Shown piece after piece: positions 23,797-32,733 of a stretch of 64,000 bases of DNA. Position 1 is the first letter of the stretch; the number at the start of each line of letters is the position of its first letter. Both the position numbers and the translations under genes were made by a program. This DNA is from Clostridium manihotivorum (GTDB lineage: Bacteria > Bacillota > Clostridia > Clostridiales > Clostridiaceae): NCBI RefSeq assembly GCF_004015185.1, contig NZ_CP025746.1:4667776-4731775 (forward strand), read 5' to 3'. A model generated the notes under the pieces. That model did not search any database and was not told where the DNA came from. It saw only the letters and a program-made list of their open reading frames with translations.

Positions 23797-25728
23797 CTAT
23801 ATATACTCCCTCGCGAATTTAATTACTACTTTTGTCCCTTTATTATTAGAACTATCAATGAAAACTTGTCCACCTTGTAATTCTACTAAGTTCTTCACTA
23901 CATAAAGACCTAGTCCAGAACTTTGATTGGTTGTTATGTTACTCCTGTCTTTAGAATTGAACTTTGCAAAAGCTTCATTCATATATTCCTTGCTAATCCC
24001 TCTACCTTGATCTGATACCTCTACAAATACCTCTACTTCTGTACAATATATATCAACCTTTATCTCACCCTCATCAGAATATTTAATTGCATTGGATATT
24101 AAATTGAGTATTATCCTCTCAATAAAATTTCTATCACATAGTACATATATATCCTCTTCCTCAGTATCAAAAATAAGCTCTAAATTTTTATCTTTTGCAT
24201 ATTCAACTAACTGCTGGATAGTTTCTTCAATTATTTCCACAATATTATGCTTAACCATCTGAGGTTTCAAATAGCCAAAGTCTATCTTTGAAGTATCTAT
24301 TATATTGTTAGCAAGTCTTATGAGAGTCATACAGTTATCCTTATTTATAAGGTTGTATTTTTTTAAAGCTTCAATATCATCATTTTCCAATAGATATTTT
24401 GTAAGTTGGGTAGCACTATATATCACATTTATTGGAGTTTTTAAATCGTGGGATATGGTAGACAAAAAAGTCCTTCTCATCTTCTCTTCTAACTTCTTTT
24501 GATTTATCCTCTCTTCCATAGATTGCAGATTAAGCTTTTCCGTCACATCACTAAATACTAAGATAGACTCTTCTTCATTATTGTTAACAGAAAACTCTCT
24601 TATTTCAAAGTGAGCTATCTTACCTTCGACCTCTGCAACTCCATCATAGTTTATACAATCATCTTCATATACGATTGTATCTTCATTAATATATATAAGA
24701 AACTTAATACTTTTATTTATAATGTTTCTTAAGCTTTTAATATTAAAAATCTTTAAAAATTGGTTATTGGCAAGCATTACTCTGTTATTAGTTTTATTTA
24801 TAATGGCCATAGGAAGCGGCATACTATCAAAAAGCACTTTATAGTCCTGCTCTCTTATTTCTAGACTTTCTCTTATCTTTGCCATAGCGATGTTTTTCAT
24901 ATAGATTCTTTTATTAAACTGCTCAAGATTCATATTATGCCAATAAATATCATTGAATATAGTTTTATAAGGCTTATCTAAAAATTTATCTATAAAAGCT
25001 ACACATATAATTAAATATGCGCCAAATCTCAATAGGTTTGCAGGTAAGCAATCAGACTTTCCAACAAATACAAAATAATTTAAGTGTATAACACAAGAAA
25101 AAAGTATCATGTAAGCAAATATAAAAAAGTAATTAACTTTATTTTTGATTTTAAAAGGAATATGCTTATTTCTTATTATTGGAACTAATATCATTACTAA
25201 ATTGATCACTTGCATAACAAACTTAACATGCCTAGTAGATACTCCAAGATCAATCATTATAATATATAAGCTAACAAAAGTTACTAGTGATAATAGATAT
25301 AGAAACATTAAAGTTTTATGATTATAAGACTTGTTTATCGTATTCAAGGATATATGTATATAGATACTTTCGGCTATACTACTTATATCCACAATCTGCA
25401 TTATAATATTGTACTGAGGGTAGTTCCCTTGTGTTCCAGATATCTGTAAAGTTATATTCATAACGCTTAATAGTCCAATAACAAAGAATACAATATATGA
25501 AATCATTAAAAATCTAGAATTAGCAAACTTAGTTGTAGTATATAGAATAATCATAGATTCGAAACACAACATTGTAATAATTATATTAATTAAATAAATT
25601 GATATATTAGGATGTATGTTAAAAGTAATAAAGAATACTGTAGAAAGAACACAAAATACAACGAGTGCTTTTACAAACTTTTCTAAATTAAAGTATAAAA
25701 AATCTACTGTTTCATCATTTTCACTCAT
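23797..25728 (-). CDS. Membrane sensor histidine kinase (first of a pair)
   Basis: 643-residue histidine kinase, upstream partner of the kinase at 21770. About seven or eight N-terminal membrane helices occupy residues 15-245, a PAS domain follows (SMPLPMAIINKTNNRVMLAN), then HisKA with His in STISHDLKTPINVIYSATQL and HATPase with NLISNAIKYSDEG, DQGRGIS and SGLGLYVVKNLVELQGG. AGGAGGT precedes the ATG. It is divergent from mscL, with about 90 bp between the starts. Cotranscription of two similar kinases without a regulator suggests they may form a heterodimer or feed a distant regulator such as Spo0A; this is inference. Confidence 0.92.
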   Translation of the reverse strand: MSENDETVDFLYFNLEKFVKALVVFCVLSTVFFITFNIHPNISIYLINIIITMLCFESMIILYTTTKFANSRFLMISYIVFFVIGLLSVMNITLQISGTQGNYPQYNIIMQIVDISSIAESIYIHISLNTINKSYNHKTLMFLYLLSLVTFVSLYIIMIDLGVSTRHVKFVMQVINLVMILVPIIRNKHIPFKIKNKVNYFFIFAYMILFSCVIHLNYFVFVGKSDCLPANLLRFGAYLIICVAFIDKFLDKPYKTIFNDIYWHNMNLEQFNKRIYMKNIAMAKIRESLEIREQDYKVLFDSMPLPMAIINKTNNRVMLANNQFLKIFNIKSLRNIINKSIKFLIYINEDTIVYEDDCINYDGVAEVEGKIAHFEIREFSVNNNEEESILVFSDVTEKLNLQSMEERINQKKLEEKMRRTFLSTISHDLKTPINVIYSATQLTKYLLENDDIEALKKYNLINKDNCMTLIRLANNIIDTSKIDFGYLKPQMVKHNIVEIIEETIQQLVEYAKDKNLELIFDTEEEDIYVLCDRNFIERIILNLISNAIKYSDEGEIKVDIYCTEVEVFVEVSDQGRGISKEYMNEAFAKFNSKDRSNITTNQSSGLGLYVVKNLVELQGGQVFIDSSNNKGTKVVIKFAREYI

Positions 25729-25815
25729 AATTAATACCTCCTACAGAATTATTTTATATTAATTATGGGAAAATAGGAATATAATTTCATAATTTAATCA
25801 ATGGAGGTAAAAAAA

Positions 25816-26208
25816 TTGTTTAAGGATTTTAGAAATTTTGCTGTAAAAGGTAACGTGCTAGACTTAGCAATTGGAGTTATAATAGGAGGTGCTTTCGGAA
25901 AGATAGTAACCTCCTTGGTAAATGATATAATAATGCCTATTTTAGGTCTTGTTTTAGGTGGACTAAACTTCTCTTACTTAAAGTTAGTAATTAGAAAAGC
26001 CTCACCTAGCAATCCCGGGCTTACTATAAATTATGGTCAGTTTATTCAGGCTATAATTGATTTTTTAATTGTTTCCATTTCAATTTTTCTATTTATAAGA
26101 TTGATAGAAAAGTTCAAGAAAAATAGTCCTGAGGAGGAATTATTACAAAAAACTTCGAGAGAAGAAGAATTACTTACTGAGATAAGAGATTTACTGAAGA
26201 ATAAATAG
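25816..26208 (+). CDS. mscL: Large-conductance mechanosensitive channel
   Basis: 130-residue MscL, a homopentameric safety valve that opens under membrane tension at hypo-osmotic shock. The N-terminal amphipathic helix LFKDFRNFAVKGN is followed by TM1 VLDLAIGVIIGGAFGKIVTSLVND, a periplasmic loop with NYGQFIQ, TM2 (IIDFLIVSISIFLFIRLIEKF) and the charged C-terminal bundle. The frame could start at ATG 25801, but that codon overlaps GGAGGT; the TTG at 25816, 7 bases after GGAGGT, gives the normal family N-terminus. It sits divergently beside the sensor kinases. Confidence 0.94.
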   Translation: MFKDFRNFAVKGNVLDLAIGVIIGGAFGKIVTSLVNDIIMPILGLVLGGLNFSYLKLVIRKASPSNPGLTINYGQFIQAIIDFLIVSISIFLFIRLIEKFKKNSPEEELLQKTSREEELLTEIRDLLKNK

Positions 26209-26218
26209 ATGTTTTGAT

Positions 26219-26255
26219 TTTGGCTATATTAAAGTAACGTGTTGAACATAAACTT
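26219..26255 (+). repeat. Fragment of dispersed repeat family 3
   Basis: TTGGCTATATTAAAGTAACGTGTTGAACATAAAC resembles the end of the 28047-28180 element. Short and diverged; probably a relic downstream of mscL. A weak hairpin near 26358-26395 follows and may end the convergent TPR operon. Confidence 0.35.
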
Positions 26256-26438
26256 AATTTTAATATTAATCAATTATTTATATGGAGAGTTTGGTAAAGC
26301 CATACTTGTTAATTACCTTGTAGGGTATTTTTTATAGCTATATAAAAGATAAAAGCTATGCATATAAGTACATTAGTTTACTTATTATGCACAGCCTTTA
26401 TATATTATCCAACAGCTCTTATATAATATTTCTTTATT

Positions 26439-27341
26439 CTACAGGTCTCTACCATTAATAAATTCTAGGTACACTTTGTTATTTCTTGTTTCTTCAAGTT
26501 CCTCATCTTCATTAATATATTTTATGAAGCCTGGATAAAGCTCTACAGCCTTCACCAAATCTTTAGCTGCCTCTTCTACTCTATTTAAAACAGATAAAAA
26601 ACAGCTTCTATTATAATATAGGAATTCACACTGATCATTATAACTTATTCCTTCTGATAGAACTTCTATACCTCTTTCAACTTCTCCTCTTTCTTTATAC
26701 AAGATTGCTAAATTTAGAAAAGAATAGGGATAGTGACTATTTAGCTTTATTGCTCTGCTGTAATAAGCTTCTGCTTTATCGTAGACATTTAGCCTAGAGT
26801 ATATTACAGCCATGTTAAAAGACGCCATATAATGCATCTTATCTATTTCTAAAGCCTTACTAAACATCTTATAAGCCAGATCATACTTACCTAACTCCTC
26901 ATATATAGCACCTAAATTAGTAAAGCCCCAAAAATCATAAGGATCTATTTCTGTAAACCTTATATAATAATTTACCGCAGTTTCCTTATCTCCAAGGCCG
27001 TCATAAGCATTGGCTAAAAAGAAGCAAGCTTTTCCGTACAACGGATTAAGTTCAAGGGCCCTTTTATAATATTCTATAGCCTTATCATACTGCTCCCTTT
27101 CGTCATAGATAACACCTAACCCGTAATAAGCTCTCTCCTCTAAACTATCCTTTTCTATTATATCCTGGTATGCATTTACGGCTTCATCTTCCATGCCTAG
27201 CTCATCATATATAAGAGCTATGTTAATCAATATTTCAATGTCCTTGTAGTCCGCCTGTCTACTTGCTTCCATATAGTGATTAAGCGCTTTTAAAAGTTGC
27301 CCTTTTTTATATGCCTTTTCTCCTAAGTTTACATAATCCAT
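26439..27341 (-). CDS. TPR-repeat protein
   Basis: 300-residue soluble protein made almost entirely of tetratricopeptide repeats, about eight units (for example ALIYDELGMEDEAVNAYQDI, LGVIYDEREQYDKAIEYYKR, LGAIYEELGKYDLAYKMFSK). No signal peptide or membrane segment. It follows the kinase-like gene by 17 bp, so they form a two-gene operon. A TPR scaffold paired with a kinase-like protein suggests a signalling or assembly role; the partner is not known. Confidence 0.88.
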   Translation of the reverse strand: MDYVNLGEKAYKKGQLLKALNHYMEASRQADYKDIEILINIALIYDELGMEDEAVNAYQDIIEKDSLEERAYYGLGVIYDEREQYDKAIEYYKRALELNPLYGKACFFLANAYDGLGDKETAVNYYIRFTEIDPYDFWGFTNLGAIYEELGKYDLAYKMFSKALEIDKMHYMASFNMAVIYSRLNVYDKAEAYYSRAIKLNSHYPYSFLNLAILYKERGEVERGIEVLSEGISYNDQCEFLYYNRSCFLSVLNRVEEAAKDLVKAVELYPGFIKYINEDEELEETRNNKVYLEFINGRDL

Positions 27342-27358
27342 ATAAATACCTACTTCTA

Positions 27359-27955
27359 TTATTTTATACTGAATTTAATATATTTTCCCATCTTATATTT
27401 CCACAATATATATTTTTGCCTATCTAGTTCACTTAAGTATTTAAAGAATACATCTAATGCATTTAGGTTGTAAAGCCCCTTCATTAAGTGACGTGGATAT
27501 CTCACAGTTTTAGTATAATTATTTTTGGGGTCTATAATTACTACAGACATATCTTCTTGAACATATATATCCTTACATCTTATGTCTATTCTAGTAAAGC
27601 TAAGCCTTGTAAATTCGTTTATCATATCAAGTAAGGATTTGCATATCTCTCCATTTAAACCATTATCCTTGATATACTTATCAAGTCTTTCGCCACCAAC
27701 ATAATCTCTTATTATATATAACTCTCCACAACTATGTATATAGGGAAAAAACTTAGATCCCTTAACTCTTAACAATATATCAATCTCTTCATCACAAACT
27801 TTTTTCTCTCTAAATATTTTAATTATCCTGTTATCAGGAAGGCTATATACAATTCCGTTATGCCCCTCCCCCAAGTACTCGCTATATTTAAATTGATCTT
27901 CTATCTCCTCTGTAAAATCAACACTATAATCCCAATTTCTGACCACACAACTCAC
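27359..27955 (-). CDS. Divergent protein-kinase-like protein
   Basis: 198-residue protein with a short eukaryote-like kinase fold. The glycine loop is seen as YLGEGHNGIVYSL (about 29-41), the ATP-anchoring lysine in RIIKIFREKK, the hinge as LYIIRDYVGGERLD, and a degenerate catalytic region FTRIDIRCKDIYV with IIDPKNN in place of DFG. The usual HRD aspartate pattern is altered, so it may be a pseudokinase or a small-molecule kinase of the aminoglycoside/lipopolysaccharide type. Start is GTG at 27955; a second GTG at 27946 has better spacing from AGGAT. It is cotranscribed with the TPR gene. Confidence 0.7.
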   Translation of the reverse strand: MSCVVRNWDYSVDFTEEIEDQFKYSEYLGEGHNGIVYSLPDNRIIKIFREKKVCDEEIDILLRVKGSKFFPYIHSCGELYIIRDYVGGERLDKYIKDNGLNGEICKSLLDMINEFTRLSFTRIDIRCKDIYVQEDMSVVIIDPKNNYTKTVRYPRHLMKGLYNLNALDVFFKYLSELDRQKYILWKYKMGKYIKFSIK

Positions 27956-28046
27956 ATCCTATGATGAATTTTACTAATTTATACGTTTTTTTATTAGTAA
28001 ATATGACTCATTGGCAAGCAGTATTACAGATATATTATTTTAAAAT

Positions 28047-28180
28047 TAGGCACTGTTAAAGTACTATGTTGAAATTAAAGGGTCAGTCATCCTATGCTTA
28101 GATGAGCTTGCGCTAATTGCTCTCATATAGCATCTCCTTCATGATCAATTTAATTTCAACAATATTATTAGAATAGCCTA
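28047..28180. repeat. Dispersed repeat family 3, complete copy (MITE-like)
   Basis: 134-bp unit with terminal inverted repeats: TAGGC plus TGTTGAAATTAAA on the left, and their complements TTTAATTTCAACA plus GCCTA on the right. It is flanked on both sides by AAAT, which could be a target duplication. No coding capacity. Partial copies are at 1498, 26219 and 60985. Confidence 0.65.
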
Positions 28181-28267
28181 AAATTAAAAGCCAGTATATA
28201 CATATATACTAGCCAATTTGTAAAATTCCTAATTAAAACTTGCTAGGAATTTTGTTAATTATATTAT

Positions 28268-28350
28268 TGGTGCAGATGACGGGACTTGAACCCGTACGTA
28301 AATACACGCGCTTCTGAGACGCGCCTGTCTGCCAGTTCCAGCACATCTGC
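28268..28350 (-). tRNA. tRNA-Leu (anticodon CAG)
   Basis: 83-nt class II tRNA on the minus strand. The acceptor stem pairs GCAGATG with CATCTGC, followed by discriminator A and an encoded CCA. The D-arm has GCTGGAACTGGCAGAC, the anticodon stem CGCGT / GCGCG holds loop CTCAGAA with anticodon CAG, a long variable arm follows, and the T-arm is CGGGTTCAAGTCCCG. It reads CUG codons. Confidence 0.95.
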
Positions 28351-28474
28351 ATATATTACATGTTAATATATGGTACTAAATTTATTCTAGTTCAATTATT
28401 TACTTATGTCAATATTTAGAACATACTTATGTTATCTTGAAATATTCAATAAATTCAACAAAATACTTCTCACT

Positions 28475-28577
28475 ATAGGGAACCAACTTCAACTATTAAT
28501 TTATACATGCCACAAAATCGTCAGAAGCCGCGATTTTATAACAAGTATAAATTAAGTTTTCGTAAAGGTTCCCTATA
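28475..28577. repeat. Dispersed repeat family 1, copy C
   Basis: 103 bp with perfect 11-bp terminal inverted repeats TATAGGGAACC / GGTTCCCTATA. The central hairpin is AAAATCG / CGATTTT, where other copies have AAAATCC / GGATTTT: a compensatory change that keeps the pairing. Confidence 0.9.
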
Positions 28578-28664
28578 ATATCTAACTAAAACTCTACTTA
28601 AGAAATATATTTATGAATTACCATATACTCGGTGCAATATATACTGCTTGTATATTTTTAAATG

Positions 28665-28693
28665 CAAAAAAGAGAAGTATTTCTACTTCTCTT
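28665..28693 (-). terminator. Terminator of the structured RNA
   Basis: A perfect 10-bp stem AAGAGAAGTA / TACTTCTCTT with a four-base loop; on the minus strand TTTTTTGC follows. It lies directly after the closing helix of the RNA at 28699-28905. Confidence 0.9.
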
Positions 28694-28905
28694 AAAAATT
28701 CATAAAGTGACTCCAAAATACCGGTGCCCTGATTTTGACACCTATCTCTCGATAGGTGGGTGTTCTCACAATTATATCAATCGCCTAAGATGCCGTCTAA
28801 GGGTCTCACAAAAAGGTACATATCCATAATTAAATCTTGAACTCCCTTTGTTGTAATGTAGGTTCAAAATAAGAGCTTGTCGCATATCCTAGAACATATG
28901 AACTT
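28694..28905 (-). ncRNA. ssrS: Structured non-coding RNA, possible 6S RNA
   Basis: About 205 nt on the minus strand with no credible reading frame, ending in a strong terminator. Its ends pair (TTCATA at 28897-28902 with TATGAA at 28699-28704), closing the whole RNA as in 6S RNA. Inside are a TTGAAC / GTTCAA hairpin with loop CTACA...AAAGGGA, a perfect CACCTATC-GAGA-GATAGGTG hairpin with a GNRA tetraloop, and CAAAAT / ATTTTG. Size, end-to-end closing stem and a monocistronic terminator fit 6S RNA, which binds sigma-A RNA polymerase in stationary phase. I recall the GAACCTACA...AGGGA element from Firmicute 6S RNAs but cannot verify it. A different clostridial RNA remains possible. Confidence 0.6.
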
Positions 28906-29165
28906 ATTTACACTTAGTTAAGTTTTTTGTTTTTTCTGTTTCTATATTGAATTATAAACGATTCACAAACAAAATTCAATAGTAAATTTATCAAGTCACA
29001 ATAAGTTAAAATTTAATTAATTATTTAAGAGTGAGCTGTGTTATTAACTACTGGAACTTTATTTTATAGCTAAATATGCATTATGTCAATATAATTAAAG
29101 CTATATTTTCATATGCAAATTCTTACATATTTTGCTCTTATATTTTAACTTTTTGTAGTCTCAAA

Positions 29166-29269
29166 TATAGGAAACCAACTTCAGCTATTAATTTATTCAC
29201 GCCCGATAATCCCCAGAAGCCGGTATTGTCGAACATTTATAAATTAAGTTTTCGTAAAGAATACCTATA
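29166..29269. repeat. Dispersed repeat family 1, copy D
   Basis: 104 bp with imperfect ends TATAGGAAACC / GAATACCTATA. The central hairpin is of the GATAATC type (GATAATCCCC ... GGTATTGTC). It lies in the gene-free stretch between the structured RNA and the coat genes. Confidence 0.8.
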
Positions 29270-29362
29270 TATATCTGTTTTTCTAATTATAAATTCAAGA
29301 AACTTGGCAGACGGATAAGTTTATTCATTATACTTTGTAAGGATTTAGCCTTCGTGGGGGGG

Positions 29363-29420
29363 AAATCCTATAATAAAAGCATAAAAAACTAATATCTTCT
29401 ATACCTTTATTATAGGATTT
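29363..29420. other. 15-bp inverted repeat in an intergenic region
   Basis: AAATCCTATAATAAA (29363-29377) and its exact complement TTTATTATAGGATTT (29406-29420) enclose a 28-base loop. A related AATCCTATAATA appears again near 29528. The surrounding 29270-29611 has no gene. It could terminate the coat operon (minus strand) or be an operator. Confidence 0.5.
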
Positions 29421-29611
29421 CAAACTAAGCTTAAAATTAAGAAACTTAGATTATTGTTTAATATTAATCTAAAGGTCCTAATTTACTATATAAACTAAAG
29501 CTCTTATATAATTTGCTTAATTTTAGGAATCCTATAATATTATTACTATATATACATTGACAAAATAAAAGACATATAATTTACCTGTTATTAATTAACT
29601 AAAATTTAAAA

Positions 29612-29914
29612 CTAGTCGTTCTTGCTAGTAACTCCCTCAGATTTCTTATATGCATCAGCAAGAATATCTGTTGGTGCTGCATAAGGATTATTAAATCCAC
29701 GGCTTATAGCAAGTTCACACAATGCAGCGTGACCATTTATCACTTGGCTTAAGCTTGAAGCATACATAGCTCTTAATTCCGGAGTTGAGCTTGTTAAAGT
29801 AGCATTAAGATATGCATTAGCAGAACACTTAGCAGAACCAATCATATTGCTAAGTATAATTTCATCATTCATAACAGTATCTTTTAATCCCATATTTTCT
29901 AGTAATGTTGACAT
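29612..29914 (-). CDS. Spore coat protein (CotF family)
   Basis: 100-residue CotF-like coat protein. It begins MSTLLENMGLKDTVMNDEII and carries the family-typical helical block ASLSQVINGHAALCELAISRGFNNPYAAP. GAGGTG stands upstream; ATG 29914 and TTG 29917 are both possible starts. It follows the small gene at 29933 by under 20 bp, forming an operon on the minus strand. In bacilli and clostridia CotF-type proteins are deposited on the developing spore coat from the mother cell. This and its neighbour are divergent from the germinant receptor operon, so the area is a sporulation cluster. Confidence 0.85.
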   Translation of the reverse strand: MSTLLENMGLKDTVMNDEIILSNMIGSAKCSANAYLNATLTSSTPELRAMYASSLSQVINGHAALCELAISRGFNNPYAAPTDILADAYKKSEGVTSKND

Positions 29915-29932
29915 CAATTTAATCACCTCTTC

Positions 29933-30136
29933 CTATCTTGTAACTTGGTTTTCATTAATAAATTGTTGAATGCCTTTTATTCTTCCCTCTGCAGCTAAAA
30001 CAGCAGCTTCTGCTTGTTTCTTAATATCATCATCATTTATAAATCCTTGTACTGCTCTAGCAACTGCCAATCCATCTCTTTCAGCAGTTAATAATCCAGA
30101 TAAAGAAAGAACCTCAGCATCTGAAAGTTTTCTCAT
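29933..30136 (-). CDS. Small spore-coat-associated protein
   Basis: 67-residue, mostly helical protein starting MRKLSDAEVLSLSGLL, with alanine-rich repeats (AVARAVQGF, AEAAVLAAEGRI). GGAGGTG lies 6 bases before ATG 30136; the longer frame starts at poorly supported codons. Its position directly before the CotF-like gene suggests joint expression in sporulation. I do not know a named family with certainty; similar short proteins precede cotF-like genes in clostridia. Confidence 0.75.
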   Translation of the reverse strand: MRKLSDAEVLSLSGLLTAERDGLAVARAVQGFINDDDIKKQAEAAVLAAEGRIKGIQQFINENQVTR

Positions 30137-30323
30137 TATAGCACCTCCAAATAAATAAATTTCTATCCTATTTTCTGTATTAAATGAAATATTAAACATG
30201 TAAATAATTCCATAATTATTACAGCAAGCTTTCCTGTTCCTGCGAATAATTAGAATAAGTATAATATAATCCATTTAAGCCAAACTATATATACATACCA
30301 TAAATAAAGGATGGTGACTTATT

Positions 30324-31658
30324 ATGGATGAAACTAAATCAATAGATTCAAAAATTATAGATTACTTTAATGAAACCTCAGATGGTTCTATCATACAGCT
30401 CGATAAAGAAATTACATTGTACTTTTTGAAAACTTTAGTAGGTTTTAGCGAAATAATCGATAAAATCCAAATTCCTTATATGAAAAATAAGGATACTTTT
30501 AATTTATATATTCAAAATATGTCTACAAAAATAGATAGCTCAAATATAAGTGAGATAGAATACTTAGTAAGTGGCTATGTAGTGGCTAAGATAAATAATG
30601 CTTTAGTTGCCATGACAGGTTTTTCAAGTTCAAAATCAAGATCCATAAGTACAGCCATAAGGGAATCAAGCTTTGAAGGAGGGCTAGAATCTTTTATCGA
30701 GAAAGTGGACACTAACATTAATCTAATAAGAAATCTTTATAGAACAGACGAGCTTATAGTAAAAATTCTAACCATCGGCAAAACTAATAAGAAAGAAGTT
30801 GCTTTACTTTATAATAAAGCTAATGTCGATACAGAATTACTAACTGAAATTAAAAATAAGATTGTAACCATTGAAGAAGGGACAGTTGGCGCACTAAATG
30901 AGTTGCAACAAATAATAATCAAAGGTCAGTTTATATTTCCAAGGCTTATAACCACTGAAAGACCTGACAGAGCAATTAATGCTATAGATAGAGGAAAAAT
31001 AGTCATTTTACTTGAAGGAACACCTGTGGCAGCTATAACCCCTTCATCTTTTCACGAGTACTTTACTACTGTTGATGATAAGTATTTACTTCCAGTACCT
31101 TCAATTTTCTTAATATGCATTAGATATATAGCATTAGTTATTAGCATAGTACTTCCTTCTGCTTATGTTGCATTTGAAGCCTACAATCCTGAAGTATTTA
31201 GAGTGCAACTTGCTCTCTCCATTGCTGGTTCTAGAGCTGGAGTACCTTATACCTCTTATATCGAAGTTACTTTTATGCTTTTAATGATGGAATTTCTTAT
31301 AGAGGCAAGTTTAAGACTTCCAAAAACCATAGGCTCTACTGCCACTACTGTTGGTGGACTAATTTTAGGTCAGGCAGTTACTGAAGCAAGCTTAGCCAGC
31401 GAGGTTATGATAATAATAGTATCAGCAGTAGCCATATCCAATTTCGTAATACCGACAACCTCAATGAGCCTTTCAATAAGAGTCCTAAAGTATTATATAT
31501 TATTCTTTACAGTCATAGGTGGAATGATTGGGTTTATTACAGGGATGATTACTACGATTTTTTACCTTACATCTCTAAGCAGCTTCAAAAATCCATTTTT
31601 TGATCCAGCGAATATACCATTGAGTAGAATAAAATCAATCTTTGGGAAAGTGAAATAA
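30324..31658 (+). CDS. Spore germination receptor subunit A (GerA family)
   Basis: 444-residue A subunit of a Ger-type germinant receptor in the inner spore membrane. The N-terminal soluble domain spans about 1-245 and contains the GTVGALNELQQII and RPDRAINAIDRGKIVILLEGTP blocks. The C-terminal membrane domain has about five helices with the conserved ALSIAGSRAGVPYTSYIEV and LPKTIGSTATTVGGLILGQA. GerA subunits form the nutrient-gated ion channel that starts germination. The A subunit is rather short at its N-terminus compared with GerKA-type proteins. It is followed after 1 bp by the B subunit gene. Germinant unknown. Confidence 0.94.
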   Translation: MDETKSIDSKIIDYFNETSDGSIIQLDKEITLYFLKTLVGFSEIIDKIQIPYMKNKDTFNLYIQNMSTKIDSSNISEIEYLVSGYVVAKINNALVAMTGFSSSKSRSISTAIRESSFEGGLESFIEKVDTNINLIRNLYRTDELIVKILTIGKTNKKEVALLYNKANVDTELLTEIKNKIVTIEEGTVGALNELQQIIIKGQFIFPRLITTERPDRAINAIDRGKIVILLEGTPVAAITPSSFHEYFTTVDDKYLLPVPSIFLICIRYIALVISIVLPSAYVAFEAYNPEVFRVQLALSIAGSRAGVPYTSYIEVTFMLLMMEFLIEASLRLPKTIGSTATTVGGLILGQAVTEASLASEVMIIIVSAVAISNFVIPTTSMSLSIRVLKYYILFFTVIGGMIGFITGMITTIFYLTSLSSFKNPFFDPANIPLSRIKSIFGKVK

Positions 31659-31659
31659 T

Positions 31660-32733
31660 ATGAAATCTAAATATTTTTATTATTATATAGTCGGTCATAT
31701 ATTCATTAGTATGATAGTCTATTATCCAAACATACAAAGTAAGAATATCTATAACGGTTTTATTTTTGCTATATTTATCGGTTATTTCATATCAATGTTC
31801 AATAGCTACTGCTTAATAAACTGCTATAATATTTTTACTAAAAAGGATTTAATATTTATTACAAAAAAACTATTTAGTAAGTATATAGGAATATTGATTG
31901 TATCCTTGCAAATAATCACATCATTTGTAACTGGAATAGTAATATATATTCCTCTAATTATAGTAATAGGAAGTAATATAATGCCTCAAACCAGTAGAAT
32001 GTATATAGCAATGTTCATCCTTTTTATATATTTTACAGCCTTCAAGAATTCTGAGAGGTCCATATTATATTCTATTGGATTATTTTCATTGTTTTCAATA
32101 GTTCTAATCCCTATAATATTCACTGTAATAATAAAAGGTTTGGATTCTAGATTTATAATAGGTTCAATAACTCATTCCATGAAGTTTCCTTTTTTTAAGA
32201 TGATAGTTTCTGCTGCGTATTTTTTTAATGGTATAGAAAGTCTCTCGGTATATAATACCGGATTAGAAAAGAAGAGTTTTAAAGTAGCGTATTTAATATA
32301 CGGTGTTATAGGAATTCCATTATCTTTCTTACCAATTTTAGTGCCAATAGGGGTATGGGGGCCAAATGCAATACAATCTCTAAGCTTTCCCATACTAGCT
32401 ACAGCAGACACTGTCTCACTGGATTTGTTTATAATAGAAAGAACCCTGTTTCTAATGTTGCCTTTATTTATTTCTCTACAAATACTAGGTTCAACCTCAT
32501 ACTTTTATGTAGCTAACAAGTTATTTAGAAACACAGTAACCTCACGAAAAGTTCGCGGATTATTTTACACAGTGGTTATATTATTTTTATTAATACTCCC
32601 AACAATAGCTACCGATTTTGAATCAATGTTAACAGTTGGTACCATCTGGGGATATATTTGGTTTGCTATAATTTGCATCACTTGCCCAATACTATATTAC
32701 AAGAGCAAAAGGTGGGTGAAGAATACTCAATGA
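31660..32733 (+). CDS. Spore germination receptor subunit B (GerB family)
   Basis: 357-residue integral membrane protein with ten predicted helices, of the APC-like GerAB/GerKB family that binds the germinant. Helix-rich sequence runs throughout, with GLEKKSFKVAYLIYG and LSFPILATADTVSLDLFIIERT as family-like blocks. It begins 1 bp after the A subunit stop, and its last codons overlap the C subunit start (ATGA), so the three genes are translationally coupled. Confidence 0.93.
   Translation: MKSKYFYYYIVGHIFISMIVYYPNIQSKNIYNGFIFAIFIGYFISMFNSYCLINCYNIFTKKDLIFITKKLFSKYIGILIVSLQIITSFVTGIVIYIPLIIVIGSNIMPQTSRMYIAMFILFIYFTAFKNSERSILYSIGLFSLFSIVLIPIIFTVIIKGLDSRFIIGSITHSMKFPFFKMIVSAAYFFNGIESLSVYNTGLEKKSFKVAYLIYGVIGIPLSFLPILVPIGVWGPNAIQSLSFPILATADTVSLDLFIIERTLFLMLPLFISLQILGSTSYFYVANKLFRNTVTSRKVRGLFYTVVILFLLILPTIATDFESMLTVGTIWGYIWFAIICITCPILYYKSKRWVKNTQ

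Noticed and set aside
28268..28350. tRNA-Leu(CAG) as another att site of the tRNA-Leu element
   Set aside because: The shared 21-base stretch is the common T-arm of leucine tRNAs. Acceptor and anticodon arms differ, and no integrase or displaced 3' end lies beside it.
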